From Oscheius sp. JU75 (lineage: Eukaryota; Nematoda; Chromadorea; Rhabditida; Rhabditidae), in contig JASJZC010000002.1 of NCBI GenBank assembly GCA_037178855.1, positions 6,522,501 to 6,586,500 of the forward strand: 64,000 nucleotides of DNA, written 5' to 3'. Of this stretch, positions 10,011 through 20,217 are shown in pieces (position 1 is the first letter of the stretch; every line of letters begins with the position of its first letter). A model generated the notes under the pieces. That model was not told the origin of the DNA, did not search any database, and saw nothing but the letters and a program-made list of their open reading frames with translations. Position numbers and translations under genes: made by a program.

Positions 10011-12631
10011 ATGTCGTCCCAGAAGCCTCGGACCAGTGGCTCCGCTGAGGAATCGGTACGTTTTGACAATTTTTTTCTCAGTATTCTGAAACCAACCTGG
10101 CTCGCAAATGACTTCCAATTGGAATGGAGATTGGTGGTCCCTTGGTGCTGAAGGTAAAAAGCATTGTGTCGGCAGTCATTTGCACAATTTCCAATATCTT
10201 CAGAGCCCTAAAGATTAGTTTTTGTGGGAATACTTTGTCTGCGTTTCGTAACCTTTTGGGGAAGCAGTATCTAAGTAGCCCGCAGGTTGCTAGAAACTTG
10301 TTGTTTCGAATAGAATATGGCTGTCGCAATAAAGATCTTTATTTTTAGCGAATATAGGTTCACTTTTTCGTCTTTCCACGACCAAAAACTTAAGAAATGC
10401 TGTTTATATCTAAGGAGAGGGAGTAAAGTATCGAAGCTTTCTGTCTAGATGATTGCCGTTGTCAATTATTGTATTTTCTCCCAATACCTGGATCCATGTT
10501 TTCTTCTCGGCTCTTTCCTGAGAAGTGTTGAACTTTGTTTTGTTCCAAAACTTAAAAATTTCTTTAAACTTATGTTTTTCTGAATTGTTTTTAGGCGCAA
10601 GAGAGGTTTCTAACGAACAGACGTCTACCTGATCGTCTCAACTTTCGATACTGCATAAAGCTTTCATAATACTTTTTTGGTTCTAACCTCTTAATTTCGA
10701 TTTCGTATCTGTCTTCTAACGGTCACTACCCCATTGACCTCCCATAACGGTTTTTATAGTCATTATTACTCACTTGTACGACTCCAGGGTCTTCAATCCC
10801 TCGTCCCCATCCTTTTTCTCCTCATCATCAGCTCCATAGACGTGCTCGTAGATTGTAGAATCACCTGAATATCCATCTCTCTTGGAATGCCCTTCATTCT
10901 TACCAAACTTGATAGTTTTTGCGATGTCTCTTGCCCAATTGTGTAGATCCTTTCGATGGATATCGAAGACACAAGGTCTACAGCTCTGCCCACAGCAATC
11001 CTGGGGTAGAGGCTCCTCTGGTTCTTCTATGTCCAGTTCCGAGAGGCGCTGACGCACCATTCGAAGCACCTCTTCGTCTTTTTTGGGGTCCGGGGTCATT
11101 CTGGAACAACTTTCATCACAATCGCCACAGGCTGTAACATTGTTTAGAGCTTGGTAACCTCTGAATCTCAGCTCAAAGATCTCTACAAAGTAGTACTTTA
11201 TACAAAAATTCGACCGGGATCGAACCCAGGTCCTTCGTGTCAAAACCCCTTAGAGTGTACGCCACAATCAGACAGACCTAAAATAAATTGTTTGAGCTAA
11301 ATTTTCAATTTTAGATGTCCTGTCCGGGCCACTCGAACGATCCGAGCCGGTGCGGAGCCCTGATTCGCTGTCCCTACAACGAGAATCACCACTCGGATCC
11401 GAAGAACTTTGCTGAACATTTGCGCGAATGTCGTCGGGAGTACTGTAGCCGTAACTGCAACAGCATCCCCTTCGTCCGATGCCCCTACAATTCGCGCCAT
11501 CACATTCCGCAGATCGAGCTCGAATTTCACAAGAAGATCTGCGACGACTACCACTACCAGAGCATTGTCGAGCAGCTCAAGACGACACCTAATCCACTAC
11601 CTGGTTCGTTTTTCTCCTATTTAATTGGGTTTGAAAGAGGTTTTCTGCCAAAAGTTGACATAGTTTTGTACCAATTTATAACGCTAGGAGTATTCTGATC
11701 GGTCGAAGCGTAGTAAAGAACATGGTTCATGTAGTTGGGACGTGGAAAACTCAAAACGGACTCTTTGAGACTAAATTCTTGACATTTTCTTTAATCTGAC
11801 TAGAAAACATTGCTCGGAAATACTTCGAGGTGTTTATGAGAAGTTACTAGCGAAATAAAATCAGCTACTTTATGTAGGCACTAGACCGAGATAGTTTCCG
11901 ATCACTCTATGGAGCTTATGCAATAGGAAATATGAATAAATATCCTTTAAAATGGCAACAATGGAAGTGTAGGACTGAACCAGCTATAATTTGCGAAGAC
12001 GTGTTTGCACTATTGAGCTCTTACGATCATCTAAAAAGGCTCACGACGAGATTTTTCGTCACCGAAAACACCCCCCATTCTAATGATGGACCAGAAGCTC
12101 AACCACCATAACAGATGTTCTGAACGTAAAAAAAAATCTTCAGCTTTTATAGCTCCCTCAACGCCTAGAATTCTAAAAGTAAGGCTAGCAGCTATAATTC
12201 TTGATCTAAAGTACGATTATAGAATGTTTTGAGCGAGAAAGACCCTTATTCGATCAGGGAAAAAATTCGCATTGACCATAAGACCAAGTATAGTTCTCCT
12301 AACCCCTCGAGCCTCGAAGGAACCGACTAAAAATAGTCTAGACGCCCAAAAATCTCACCCAGACATCCCTTTCTACGTTTTCTAAGCCTAATGGCTGTGA
12401 AAGTGGGACTAGACGCAGAAAAGACGGTATTACAATCAATAATCGCGTATCACATGCCTTCTTGGGATAATTTATTGATCTAGCGCTATAAAAAGACCAT
12501 CTAGTCACCAAAATTAAGGCGACGAATCGTCTTCCTCTTCGTCAGACGACGAAGATGACTCCGGCTCTACTAGCTCCTGCGATTCGACCTGCTCGGAGGT
12601 CGAGGAGGAAGAAAGACAGGCGTCCGTGTAA
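10011..12631 (+). CDS. gtsf-1: GTSF1-type tandem CHHC zinc-finger protein
   Basis: Three exons (10011-10055, 11315-11603, 12519-12631) give 447 bp and 148 residues in frame. Two perfect CHHC fingers (C-x5-H-x9-H-x3-C) follow each other: one from CPYNENHH to HLREC, the next from CPYNSRHH to HKKIC. The tail is acidic and serine-rich and ends EVEEEERQASV. This is the layout of gametocyte-specific factor 1/Asterix. In flies and mice these proteins help Piwi silencing. In C. elegans GTSF-1 helps assemble the RNA-dependent RNA polymerase (ERI) complex. The CHHC finger binds RNA in this family. The first intron (1.26 kb) holds a nested antisense gene and a tRNA-like relic; the second is about 0.9 kb. 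An AG acceptor (AAAGCTAG) precedes the ATG by 8 bp. The 170-bp gap after the RNA phosphatase suggests an operon. Its 3' end faces that of the RGG-tailed gene, 187 bp away. Confidence 0.9.
10770..11099 (-). CDS. Oxidoreductase-like (PF09791-type) small protein, nested
   Basis: A single open exon of 109 residues runs from MTPDPKK to LESYK. Its core, PEEPLPQDCCGQSCRPCVFD followed by HRKDLHNWA, is the cysteine-rich oxidoreductase-like N-terminal domain found in OXLD1 and in some cytochrome b5 reductase-like proteins (CCxxxCxxCV pattern). The tail is lysine- and acid-rich. The ATG at 11099 directly follows a TTGTTCCAG acceptor, which fits trans-splicing. The gene lies wholly within the first GTSF1 intron on the opposite strand. 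The biochemical role of this domain is not settled. The domain match is clear; expression as a separate gene is inferred. Confidence 0.75.
   Translation of the reverse strand: MTPDPKKDEEVLRMVRQRLSELDIEEPEEPLPQDCCGQSCRPCVFDIHRKDLHNWARDIAKTIKFGKNEGHSKRDGYSGDSTIYEHVYGADDEEKKDGDEGLKTLESYK
11210..11276 (-). other. tRNA-like relic in GTSF1 intron 1
   Basis: The minus strand shows TGTGGCGTACACTC and, downstream, CTGGGTTCGATCCCGG, a good B box with a partial T stem. The A-box half is poor and the acceptor stem does not close. Best read as a tRNA-derived relic. Confidence 0.45.
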
Positions 12632-12818
12632 AAAAAAAACAAGTAGATCTCGCGATCTTGATCTCACTAACTCTCTCTGTGTATCTGTAATAACAACATA
12701 GTTTTGAGTAAATTTTATTGCGAAAACGATAGACATATTGGACTATAAAAAAGACATTGGGAAAGGGTACCCGTAATAAGAAGAAATAACTGAGATCTAA
12801 AGGGGGAAAAACGACAAG

Positions 12819-15800
12819 TTACGAATGCTGGGGATGGAGACGGAAATTCTGGTGTCGTCCTCTGCCTCTTCCGCCGCGATTTTGCTGGCCGCCGTGGTAG
12901 CGCGGAGGGCGCTGGATCGTGGCCTGGGAACCCGTCGACTGCTGCTGCTGTTGTGGGGCCGAAGGAGGACGGCTGGGCGGCGGCGGAGCTGGTGGCTCGT
13001 TCAGACGGCGCTCAACCTAGATTTTCGGGGTTTAGTTTCGGAAAATAAGTGAAATTACCTGATTTCTCGTGTTCTCGTTGGGAATTTGGTGAGCTGCAGC
13101 CTTCATTGCTGTCGTGGCGCCGTCCAGTCCTCGATAGCCCCCTCCTCCTCTGTGCTTCCACGTTTGATCGCTGCAAGATTTCTAATTAGAGAGAAACTCC
13201 TGCAAGATTTCGGGACACTACGCTGCTGTCTACCAGTTTTTGTCCATCTTTTTGTCCAGGTCTCTATCAGCCAGTCTCTCCCACCTTCTTATTCCTTTTG
13301 TCAATTAATCACTAGCATTCACATCCTTTACCGTCTGTTTTTAAGCGAGCGGATGGCGCTACCTCCGGCTCAAACAAAAAGTAATGACTTTAGCAACTTT
13401 ATCGAATCAACTGAGTTATAAACGTGTTTCTAAGTGGTTCTAGGGTAGCTTAAAAACGTTGGTCATTGGTGAGACTCGAACCCGACCAGTTCTCCACCAC
13501 AGTCGCGCTAATCGACTGAGCCATTCGGGAAAGCTTCGCAACAGACTTATGTCAACTAGCGTATGTTTCAGCCTAACCATGCTTAGGTTCATGTCCAGCC
13601 TCGAACTCTGACAAAAGCACAAGATCAAAGCATTTTTAGGCTAAAGGACTGACAGAAAAAGATGAACTGACCTTCTGTTGAGATTGGGCGGGTACTTGAA
13701 GGGACGCAGATGCCCGGAGACATTGCGCTGCCTCGGGTGACTGTAATGCGGATCGAGGTACTTCTTCGTCGGCGTCTGATTTGTCGTCTGCGGCTCCGTG
13801 ACAGCCTGTGGCTCGACGTCTTTCGGCCTGTCGATGTGCACATAGGTCGTCTGAATACGCCTTTCAGGCACAAAGAAGGCTAGAAAATACTTTTTTGTGC
13901 TCAATTTTGACATGCTCCAGTGTGGTTTTTCGGTTGCCGGCCTGGACCTCCCGAATGTACTCGGCCAGTCGATTCAGGAGGACATCGAGAGCCTGGTGTT
14001 TGCTCATCTCGCATCGTGTAAAGAGAACGGCGTCCTGGAACAGAACGACCATCTGTGTGAGCAGACGCTCCTCTAGTCGGTGAGAATCTCTGTCGCTATC
14101 CTTGCTTCTGAATGGGGCTAATTTAAAGGAAAAAGGTGAAGAAAGCTCACTTTTCTCGGCTCCTCTTTTGCCGTCTGTAGAGCTCGATCTGCCTGTTTAC
14201 CTGTTCGATTGCCAGTTGGCAGAAGGCACGCAGAAGGACGTCGGCCACCTCGCGAGGGTTTGTCGGACATTCCGGTGAGGCTTGTGGATAGTAGACCAGG
14301 AAGCGAGAGTCGCTGTGGTAGATCTGAGATCAACGTTTGTTAGTCTGGCATATAGTACTCGGTAAAATAGAGATTTGCACCATGGCTCATTCGGTTGAAT
14401 GGCTTCGAGTGGGATTCCCCGCGCAAGTAAACCAATCTTTTTCAGCATGGATCAGACGGTAAGAAGTCAGACTTGGAACCAGAAGACCCGGGTTCGATCC
14501 CCGTGATTGTCAAACTTTTTCAACACGCTATTTTGAAAAGAACAGTGCATGAGGGAAGTTTCAAAAAAGAGAATTGACAGATTTACAAGATTACTAACGA
14601 GAAGACTCAAGTAGCTTACCTTAGCGATGGACATTCTCGTTGCTCGCCCGAGGATCTGTATGGCCTTCGTCTCTCTCACGGCCTGGAGCATGTTGTCGTT
14701 GACCTCGTTCATCGGGAACGGAATTGGTGCTCGTGGGTCGAGGATGACCATCAGACGATCGAGGAAGGGCAGAATAGAGGCTATGCGCCGACTGAAGAAG
14801 GACTTGATGCAGCAGTCGCACAGGGCCATGGCCATCTGATCCAGAAGGAGGTCGTCGCTCGGAAGAGTCCCGAATCCGGTCAGGAGCAACGAGTCGGCAA
14901 GATCCACATCGACCAGGGCCAGTTCGAAGAGCGATAACAGCATGCAGCCGACCGGCGCCGTCTCGAAATCCACCTTGAGCTCTTTGAAATTGTTGCGGAC
15001 CTCGGTGTCCAGCGAGTGGAACAGGCCGCCGGGAATCCAAATTTCTTGGTAGGTAGGAAAATAAAAGACTAACCTCTTTCGGCACATTTCCGAGGGAATG
15101 GCCGAACCACTCCGTGACCGCGTATCGGAACCACCAGACGTCGTTTTTCAGTTTGCTCAAAAGGTACTCTTTCGTCTCGTCTGGGAAGATCACGTCATCT
15201 TCTGAAAGAAGAGGGGTTACTGTGGGATTGGAGACACGAGAAAACAGATTTAACAGGGTCTGACCTTGTTGTACGAGCTTCAGTCAGTCTGCAACATTGC
15301 AAACAAAACAAAGCGAGCGCGCAAGTGTTGCAGTTGACAGAAGAGCGAGCCGGTACAGATGCGAAATTCTTGTCAGACTCAGAATTACAGGCTTTTTAGC
15401 AGTTTCTAAGAATAAACCAAAGTAAGTTCCTCTCCGTCTCTGCCCCGAGAGAAAGACCAACACGGGCCCGTACGATTTCGAAAGATTGCGCCTTGTCGGG
15501 TATAAAAGTCCCGTCAGATAGGAGGAGAGACGTGTGGTCCGCTGTTGAGTGGGTTATCATTGTCTGGAATCCCCCACCTTCAATCCTCGACCCACTTTTT
15601 GCATAAGAAAATCTTTCCAAACCAGGTATCGTTGACGGAGTCTGTTCCAAGTAACAGTCTGGACTACTGAACTTGGCATGACCCGTGTACGACTCCTCTG
15701 ATATTTTGAAGTCAAGAAAGAGTCATGGTATAAGAGCAAGAGTTGAGAAAACCGACCTTTGAGCTTGTTTCCTAGTGCCTTCAGCACACCGAAACAAATA

Positions 15801-18005
15801 TCCGTGATTTCTTCGTCCGTCTTCTCGCTCTGTCGCATCGTCACGTGTATATAGCAGATGAGCTGCGGCACCGGAACTCTGTCGACTAAAATCACATTTT
15901 TGTTGGGCAATTAAGCCAAAAACTAACTTCTTGTCACGTCAAGCTTTGTCAAGTACTTGAGCGGTGCTTCTTTTTCTCCAATTGAGGTGAGGATCTTTTT
16001 CAGCGCCGTCAGGACCATCTTCAGCTCGCCGTCGGCCTTGTTTTCGGCGAAGAGACGCGGCAGAATGATGTGGCTGAGGATCTGATTCGGCTTGATCAGA
16101 TATTCTTCGACGACGTCGCCTAGGACGGATCGCAAAAATTTGCCTAAAGTGACAGTACTTTCGAAGATGAAACAATAACGAACCGCCTTCACCCTTCTCT
16201 TTGATAAGACTCCTCTTCTGTCGACACAGCGCTCCCAGGATGTAGCTGACAGTCTCGGTGAAATCCGGATGCTTCAGCCGGTCTCTCAACTCCTGGATGA
16301 GCATGTCGACGACGACCAGCAGCATCGGGACTGTCTTCTGTCTGTAGTCGACTGGGAGATTGCAGGCTTCCTGCATTCCTTGGAGTACCTGGAAACAGAG
16401 AATGAATCGTGGGTCTTGTGGAAATGAGCGAGTCTTGACAATCAAATCACCTGATGTTCCCAAAGTAGGTTAGCTAGAAACAGGGACTCAATAACTGATT
16501 TGCTAATGTTTGAAGCGCTCAACTGGGTACGAAAGTCGCTGACACAGAGTCATGCACAAGTAGCTCAGTTGTTACCGTGCTGGAGTCTTGGTTCCCCAGA
16601 TGCACGTTTATAGACCGAACGGGCTGGGATATTACATGACTCGATTTCTGGCGGCATCAAACCTTCTAAAGGCAAAGAAACCCACTTTCATGACGGCCGG
16701 CACAGAGTCCTTGTTGTTGAAGCAACGATGGAAGAGTCCATGTAGAGCGGCCTTCGGTGCGATCAGAACCAGGAATCGGAGTTCTGTACGCAGCGCCTCG
16801 AATGCTGCCGGATCACTCTGGACTGAGTTGTGGGATTTGATGCCGTTGACTGCCTTCGCCACTCTCATTGCTATGTTCTGAAACCGGTGAGTAGTGAGGA
16901 GAGATAGGACGAGACGTACCGAAATCGGTTTTGGTTCGAATCCACCGGCGTAGAGCTGCGTCTGGGCCTCCATAAAGACGGATCTCTTGATGTCAGCGGC
17001 CACATTCACACAAATCTTTTCCAGGATGGCCAAGGTCCAGTGACGATTCGCATCGCTCAACACGAGGTCCTTGTTCGAGAAGAGCCTAAAATGATGATTT
17101 CTCGAGGAAAGACAAACTTCCTACGTTTCGAGCATGCTGATGGCGTCCTCCTTCTCAATCGTCGTATTGTTGTCGAAGTAGAACTTGATCAGATTAGCGT
17201 AGAGGTCACTTGAGCCCGTCTTCAGCAACTCGTAGGCCTAAACTTGGTGGTTGGAACAATTTCGGCGGGAGAGCCCACCTTATTGAACGAATTTGTGAAT
17301 GGACAGTGTGAGACGGGTGACTGTTGGGCTTCAAAGAAGGCGCTGTCGCGGGAAAGGGGAATCTCGGCGTACTTGAAGGCGGCGCTTTTTCCAAACATCG
17401 TAAGGACCACTTCCGGCAGCCAATCCATGAATATTTGTCCTGTAAAACTGGGATAAAAGGGACGAGTTGATGGAGACTGACCTGTCTTGAACATGATGTT
17501 GACCTCACTGAAGAAGTCCTCTGTTGCAGCACAGACATCAGTCTCCGGAAAATGCTTATCATATGCTTTATATACTTCGTAGGCCAGCTCTAGTCGATTG
17601 TGGACTTCGACGGGTCTAAAAAGTATGTTGAGGGTGTAAGAAACTAAAAACTGACTTTTGCGCGCGGAGATTCTTGAGCATCTGTCGCAGCGGATTGATT
17701 ACATTGTGCTCGAGGACGTCCAGGGCTTCTTTAACCATTTTCTCGTGACGCTTCATTCTCATGGCCGAGTCGACGACGTCTGAGCTCGTGATTGGACAAA
17801 TGAAGACAGAAAGTGTACCTATAAGTTTTCGCGGGCCGAAAAGATAGTGCAGCAGGGCCGTGTAGCTGTCGTAGAGGTCGAAGCCGTTCAGGACGGTCGG
17901 AATGAAGACATCTTGGAGCTGTAAATGAGAGCTACCTTGATAGAGTTAGGAACTTACTTCGCGCATGCTGTTTTGGGAGCCTCTGTCAATTTCCTCCTCC
18001 TCCAT
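12819..18005 (-). CDS. Long helical (HEAT/ARM-like) protein with C-terminal RGG tail, unrecognised
   Basis: Many exons from an ATG at 18005 (MEEEEIDRGSQNSMRE) to a stop at 12819 encode a protein of roughly 1000 residues. Stretches that read well include DVFIPTVLNGFDLYDSYTAL, HNRLELAYEVYKAYDKHF, HWTLAILEKICVNVAADIKR, YRQKTVPMLLVVVDMLIQEL and WWFRYAVTEWFGHSLG. They are leucine-rich and helical with no catalytic motif, like HEAT/ARM scaffolds. The end is low-complexity: a proline run, five glutamines, then an RGG box (GGRGRGRHQ), which suggests RNA or protein binding. I could not name the family. Several introns are short; at least three longer ones carry tRNA-like relics. A TTTCAG acceptor lies 15 bp before the ATG. 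The gene diverges from mL50, whose ATG is 926 bp away. Exact exon ends were not all fixed, so the span is firmer than the internal joins. Confidence 0.75.
13461..13533 (-). other. tRNA-like relic in the RGG-tailed gene
   Basis: The minus strand reads ATGGCTCAGTCGATTAGCGC and then TCGGGTTCGAGTCTC with normal tRNA spacing. Only three of five T-stem pairs form and the acceptor stem is poor. It lies in an intron, on the sense strand of the host gene. Confidence 0.5.
14446..14512 (+). other. tRNA-like relic in the RGG-tailed gene
   Basis: The plus strand shows ATCAGACGGTAAGAAG and CCCGGGTTCGATCCCCG, with four T-stem pairs. No acceptor stem is visible. It lies in an intron, antisense to the host gene. 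Confidence 0.45.
16555..16606 (+). other. Truncated tRNA-like relic in the RGG-tailed gene
   Basis: TAGCTCAGTTGTTACCGTGC is a good A box. CTTGGTTCCCC follows too soon for a full tRNA. It lies in an intron, antisense to the host. Confidence 0.35.
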
Positions 18006-18931
18006 TTCTGCATATATTGCTGAAATCTGACTTTTACAGCTAGATTGTTATGAACACTGCAATATTGAGACTAAGAAAAGAGCAAGACAACAGGAAATTG
18101 GACGAAAACATAGAAAAACCAGGAATTTTTAGGTTTCGAAGGTACGCAGTTGCGTACACGGCATAACTTTAGCCTCCTGCTCGCCACCAGCCTCTTTTCT
18201 GTTCGATTTTTCTTCACTTTCTCTTCTTTTTATCTCGCGATCCTTTAACAAAAAGTAGGTTTTCAGTAATGACAAATGGTCGTAACAACTTAGAAAAAAA
18301 ATGTAAACCGGTCTGTATTTTGGAATTTGGCGGTTGATCCGCGACTCGAATTGTGTTTCGTGACGGGACTCTACAATCCTTTGAAGAAAGCAAATCATTC
18401 AGTTTTTATTCGAGCCGAACTGTTTTTCACTCACCTTTTTCTCACTTTTTCCGTCTTTTAAAGCAGCAAACCGTTCCAGAGAATCTAACTGACAGGAAAC
18501 AAAAATCTGGCTTATTGGCAGGAAACCGTTATTATAACACAGATCCCAACTTGAACATTTGTCTAGCAAGAATCATGTTTCAATTTTTTCAGGAGGTTAA
18601 GGGACTTGACAACGAAGTTATTCCAGAGATGAACCAATCAAATATCCTTTGTAGACGATCATTGAAAGGCAAGAACTGCTTTTATTGTAACGTTAAATGT
18701 TAGTTTCGTTCGAGGACTTGTGAGTTGCTAAACTTTGGTGTGAGCTAAAATAGCTCTGAAGCTATCCTTGATCTGTTTTCAAGTGCTGAACTAAATGCTC
18801 CTGGAGCTCTCAAGGTCTAAGACACTCTAGGGAAGTTTTCAGGAAAAGAAATCTTGTATCCTTGCTATCTTTGTTCTCTCTCTCCATTGCAGCTTTTCTC
18901 GTAACCTATACAAACTTTCGTGCTTTCAGCA
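18006..18931. other. Divergent intergenic region
   Basis: This 926-bp gap separates the RGG-tailed gene (minus) from mL50 (plus), so promoters for both should lie here. No coding exon, tRNA-like sequence or clear promoter motif stands out. Confidence 0.4.
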
Positions 18932-20217
18932 ATGCAGAGGTCAGCAGTGCTGGCAGTTCGCTCCCGAGGCGGCTTTCTGTCGATGTTCGGCGGGAAGGAG
19001 AAGCCGGTAGCCGAGCAGATCCCAATGAGCAGAGAAGACAAGGTACTTCTAGCTTTTTAATGGGGTTTTACATAAATTTTAAAGGAGAAACTGCGCTCAG
19101 CCCTCTCCGGCCTCCGAACAGACGCCCCCCGGAGCCGAACGCAGGAGGTGGAGGCCGTCGACACGGAAGAAATCATCGACCGACGCATCGACATGGATGC
19201 TATCCGTGCCAGATCGTGAGTTTTTCCTATTTTCTTCCCCACCGAAAATTTCAGAGTGATGCAGTACTGCTACAACTACGCACCGCCCAAAAACATTGAC
19301 CAGCTCGTGCTTAATAAGGCGCAGAACCTACTCGGAAAGATGACAGAAGGCGAATTGAAATCATTCTCCCTCACAGATAATGCTGTCAAATTGAAGGTAG
19401 AAGCCTTTATAGCCGTAAAACATAAAGTTTAGCTAATAACCGAGATTGGCGAGTCGCTGAAGCATTTCCCTAAAAATTCCCGACTGAACCATCTAAAGAC
19501 AGTCCAGGATTTAGTCGATTTCTATGCGGAACCCGTCAGTAACGTCAACACATACACCAAGTGGGTATTCATGTTCTTTTTCTGGCCTGAAGACTATGAT
19601 ATGACTCCAAGATTTCGTGGCCTTTGGCACATGGCGCAGTCGGTTAGGTTCTTGACTTCGAGACAAATCAAGCTGGGTTCGATCCCCCAACTGGGCGATG
19701 GTCCGCCTCCTTGGTAGAAATGTTCAGAAAACCATTGGAAGATCCAGTGTTGGAGCTTTTCGTCTGCATTCGAGCCATTATATCTACCGAACTAGCGCAG
19801 CAAATTCAAACCGGGTACTTGTTCTAAAACTACAAGTTTTCAGACTCGCCCGCTCGGAACAGATGCCCGAAAATGTGCGCTTGATGGAGCAGCCGGTCCG
19901 CTTCAATCCTGAAGACATTGACGCCTGGCACGGAGGAATCACCGCCTTTCCAGGGCAGGGAGGAGCCGTCCACGGGCTTCGGAACAAGCGTCTACTGCGA
20001 CAATTCCAGCCGAAAGAGGAGTGGTTCGACTACGAGGACCAAGTATTTTTCTCCCTTTTCCTCGCATTAATTCGAATTTGAGGCATTTGACTACACACGA
20101 CCCGACAAGGACATGCCGTGGGATCCGGAAATTGCGAAGAAGATGGACAGATACCCAAACAAACGCTACAACCTGCGCACGAAATCCTTCTCCCAGACCC
20201 CGACTTCCAGCCAGTAA
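18932..20217 (+). CDS. mrpl-50: Mitochondrial large-subunit ribosomal protein mL50
   Basis: Six exons (18932-19042, 19085-19215, 19255-19396, 19433-19560, 19844-20042, 20083-20217) sum to 846 bp and 281 residues, all in frame. The N-terminus (MQRSAVLAVRSRGGFLSMFG) looks like a mitochondrial presequence. The core LKLITEIGESLKHFPKNSRL and TVQDLVDFYAEPVSNVNTY matches mL50. A long C-terminal extension (RNKRLLRQFQPKEEWFDYED, then DMPWDPEIAKKMDRY) is of a kind I associate with nematode mL50. The protein is a structural part of the 39S subunit. A TTTCAG acceptor sits 2 bp before the ATG. Introns are 36-42 bp except intron 4 (283 bp), which carries a tRNA-like relic. Confidence 0.85.
19624..19697 (+). 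other. tRNA-like relic in mL50 intron 4
   Basis: CATGGCGCAGTCGGTTAGG (A-box-like) and GCTGGGTTCGATCCCCC (B-box-like) lie at tRNA spacing on the sense strand. Three T-stem pairs form. There is no good acceptor stem and no clean anticodon arm. Confidence 0.5.
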
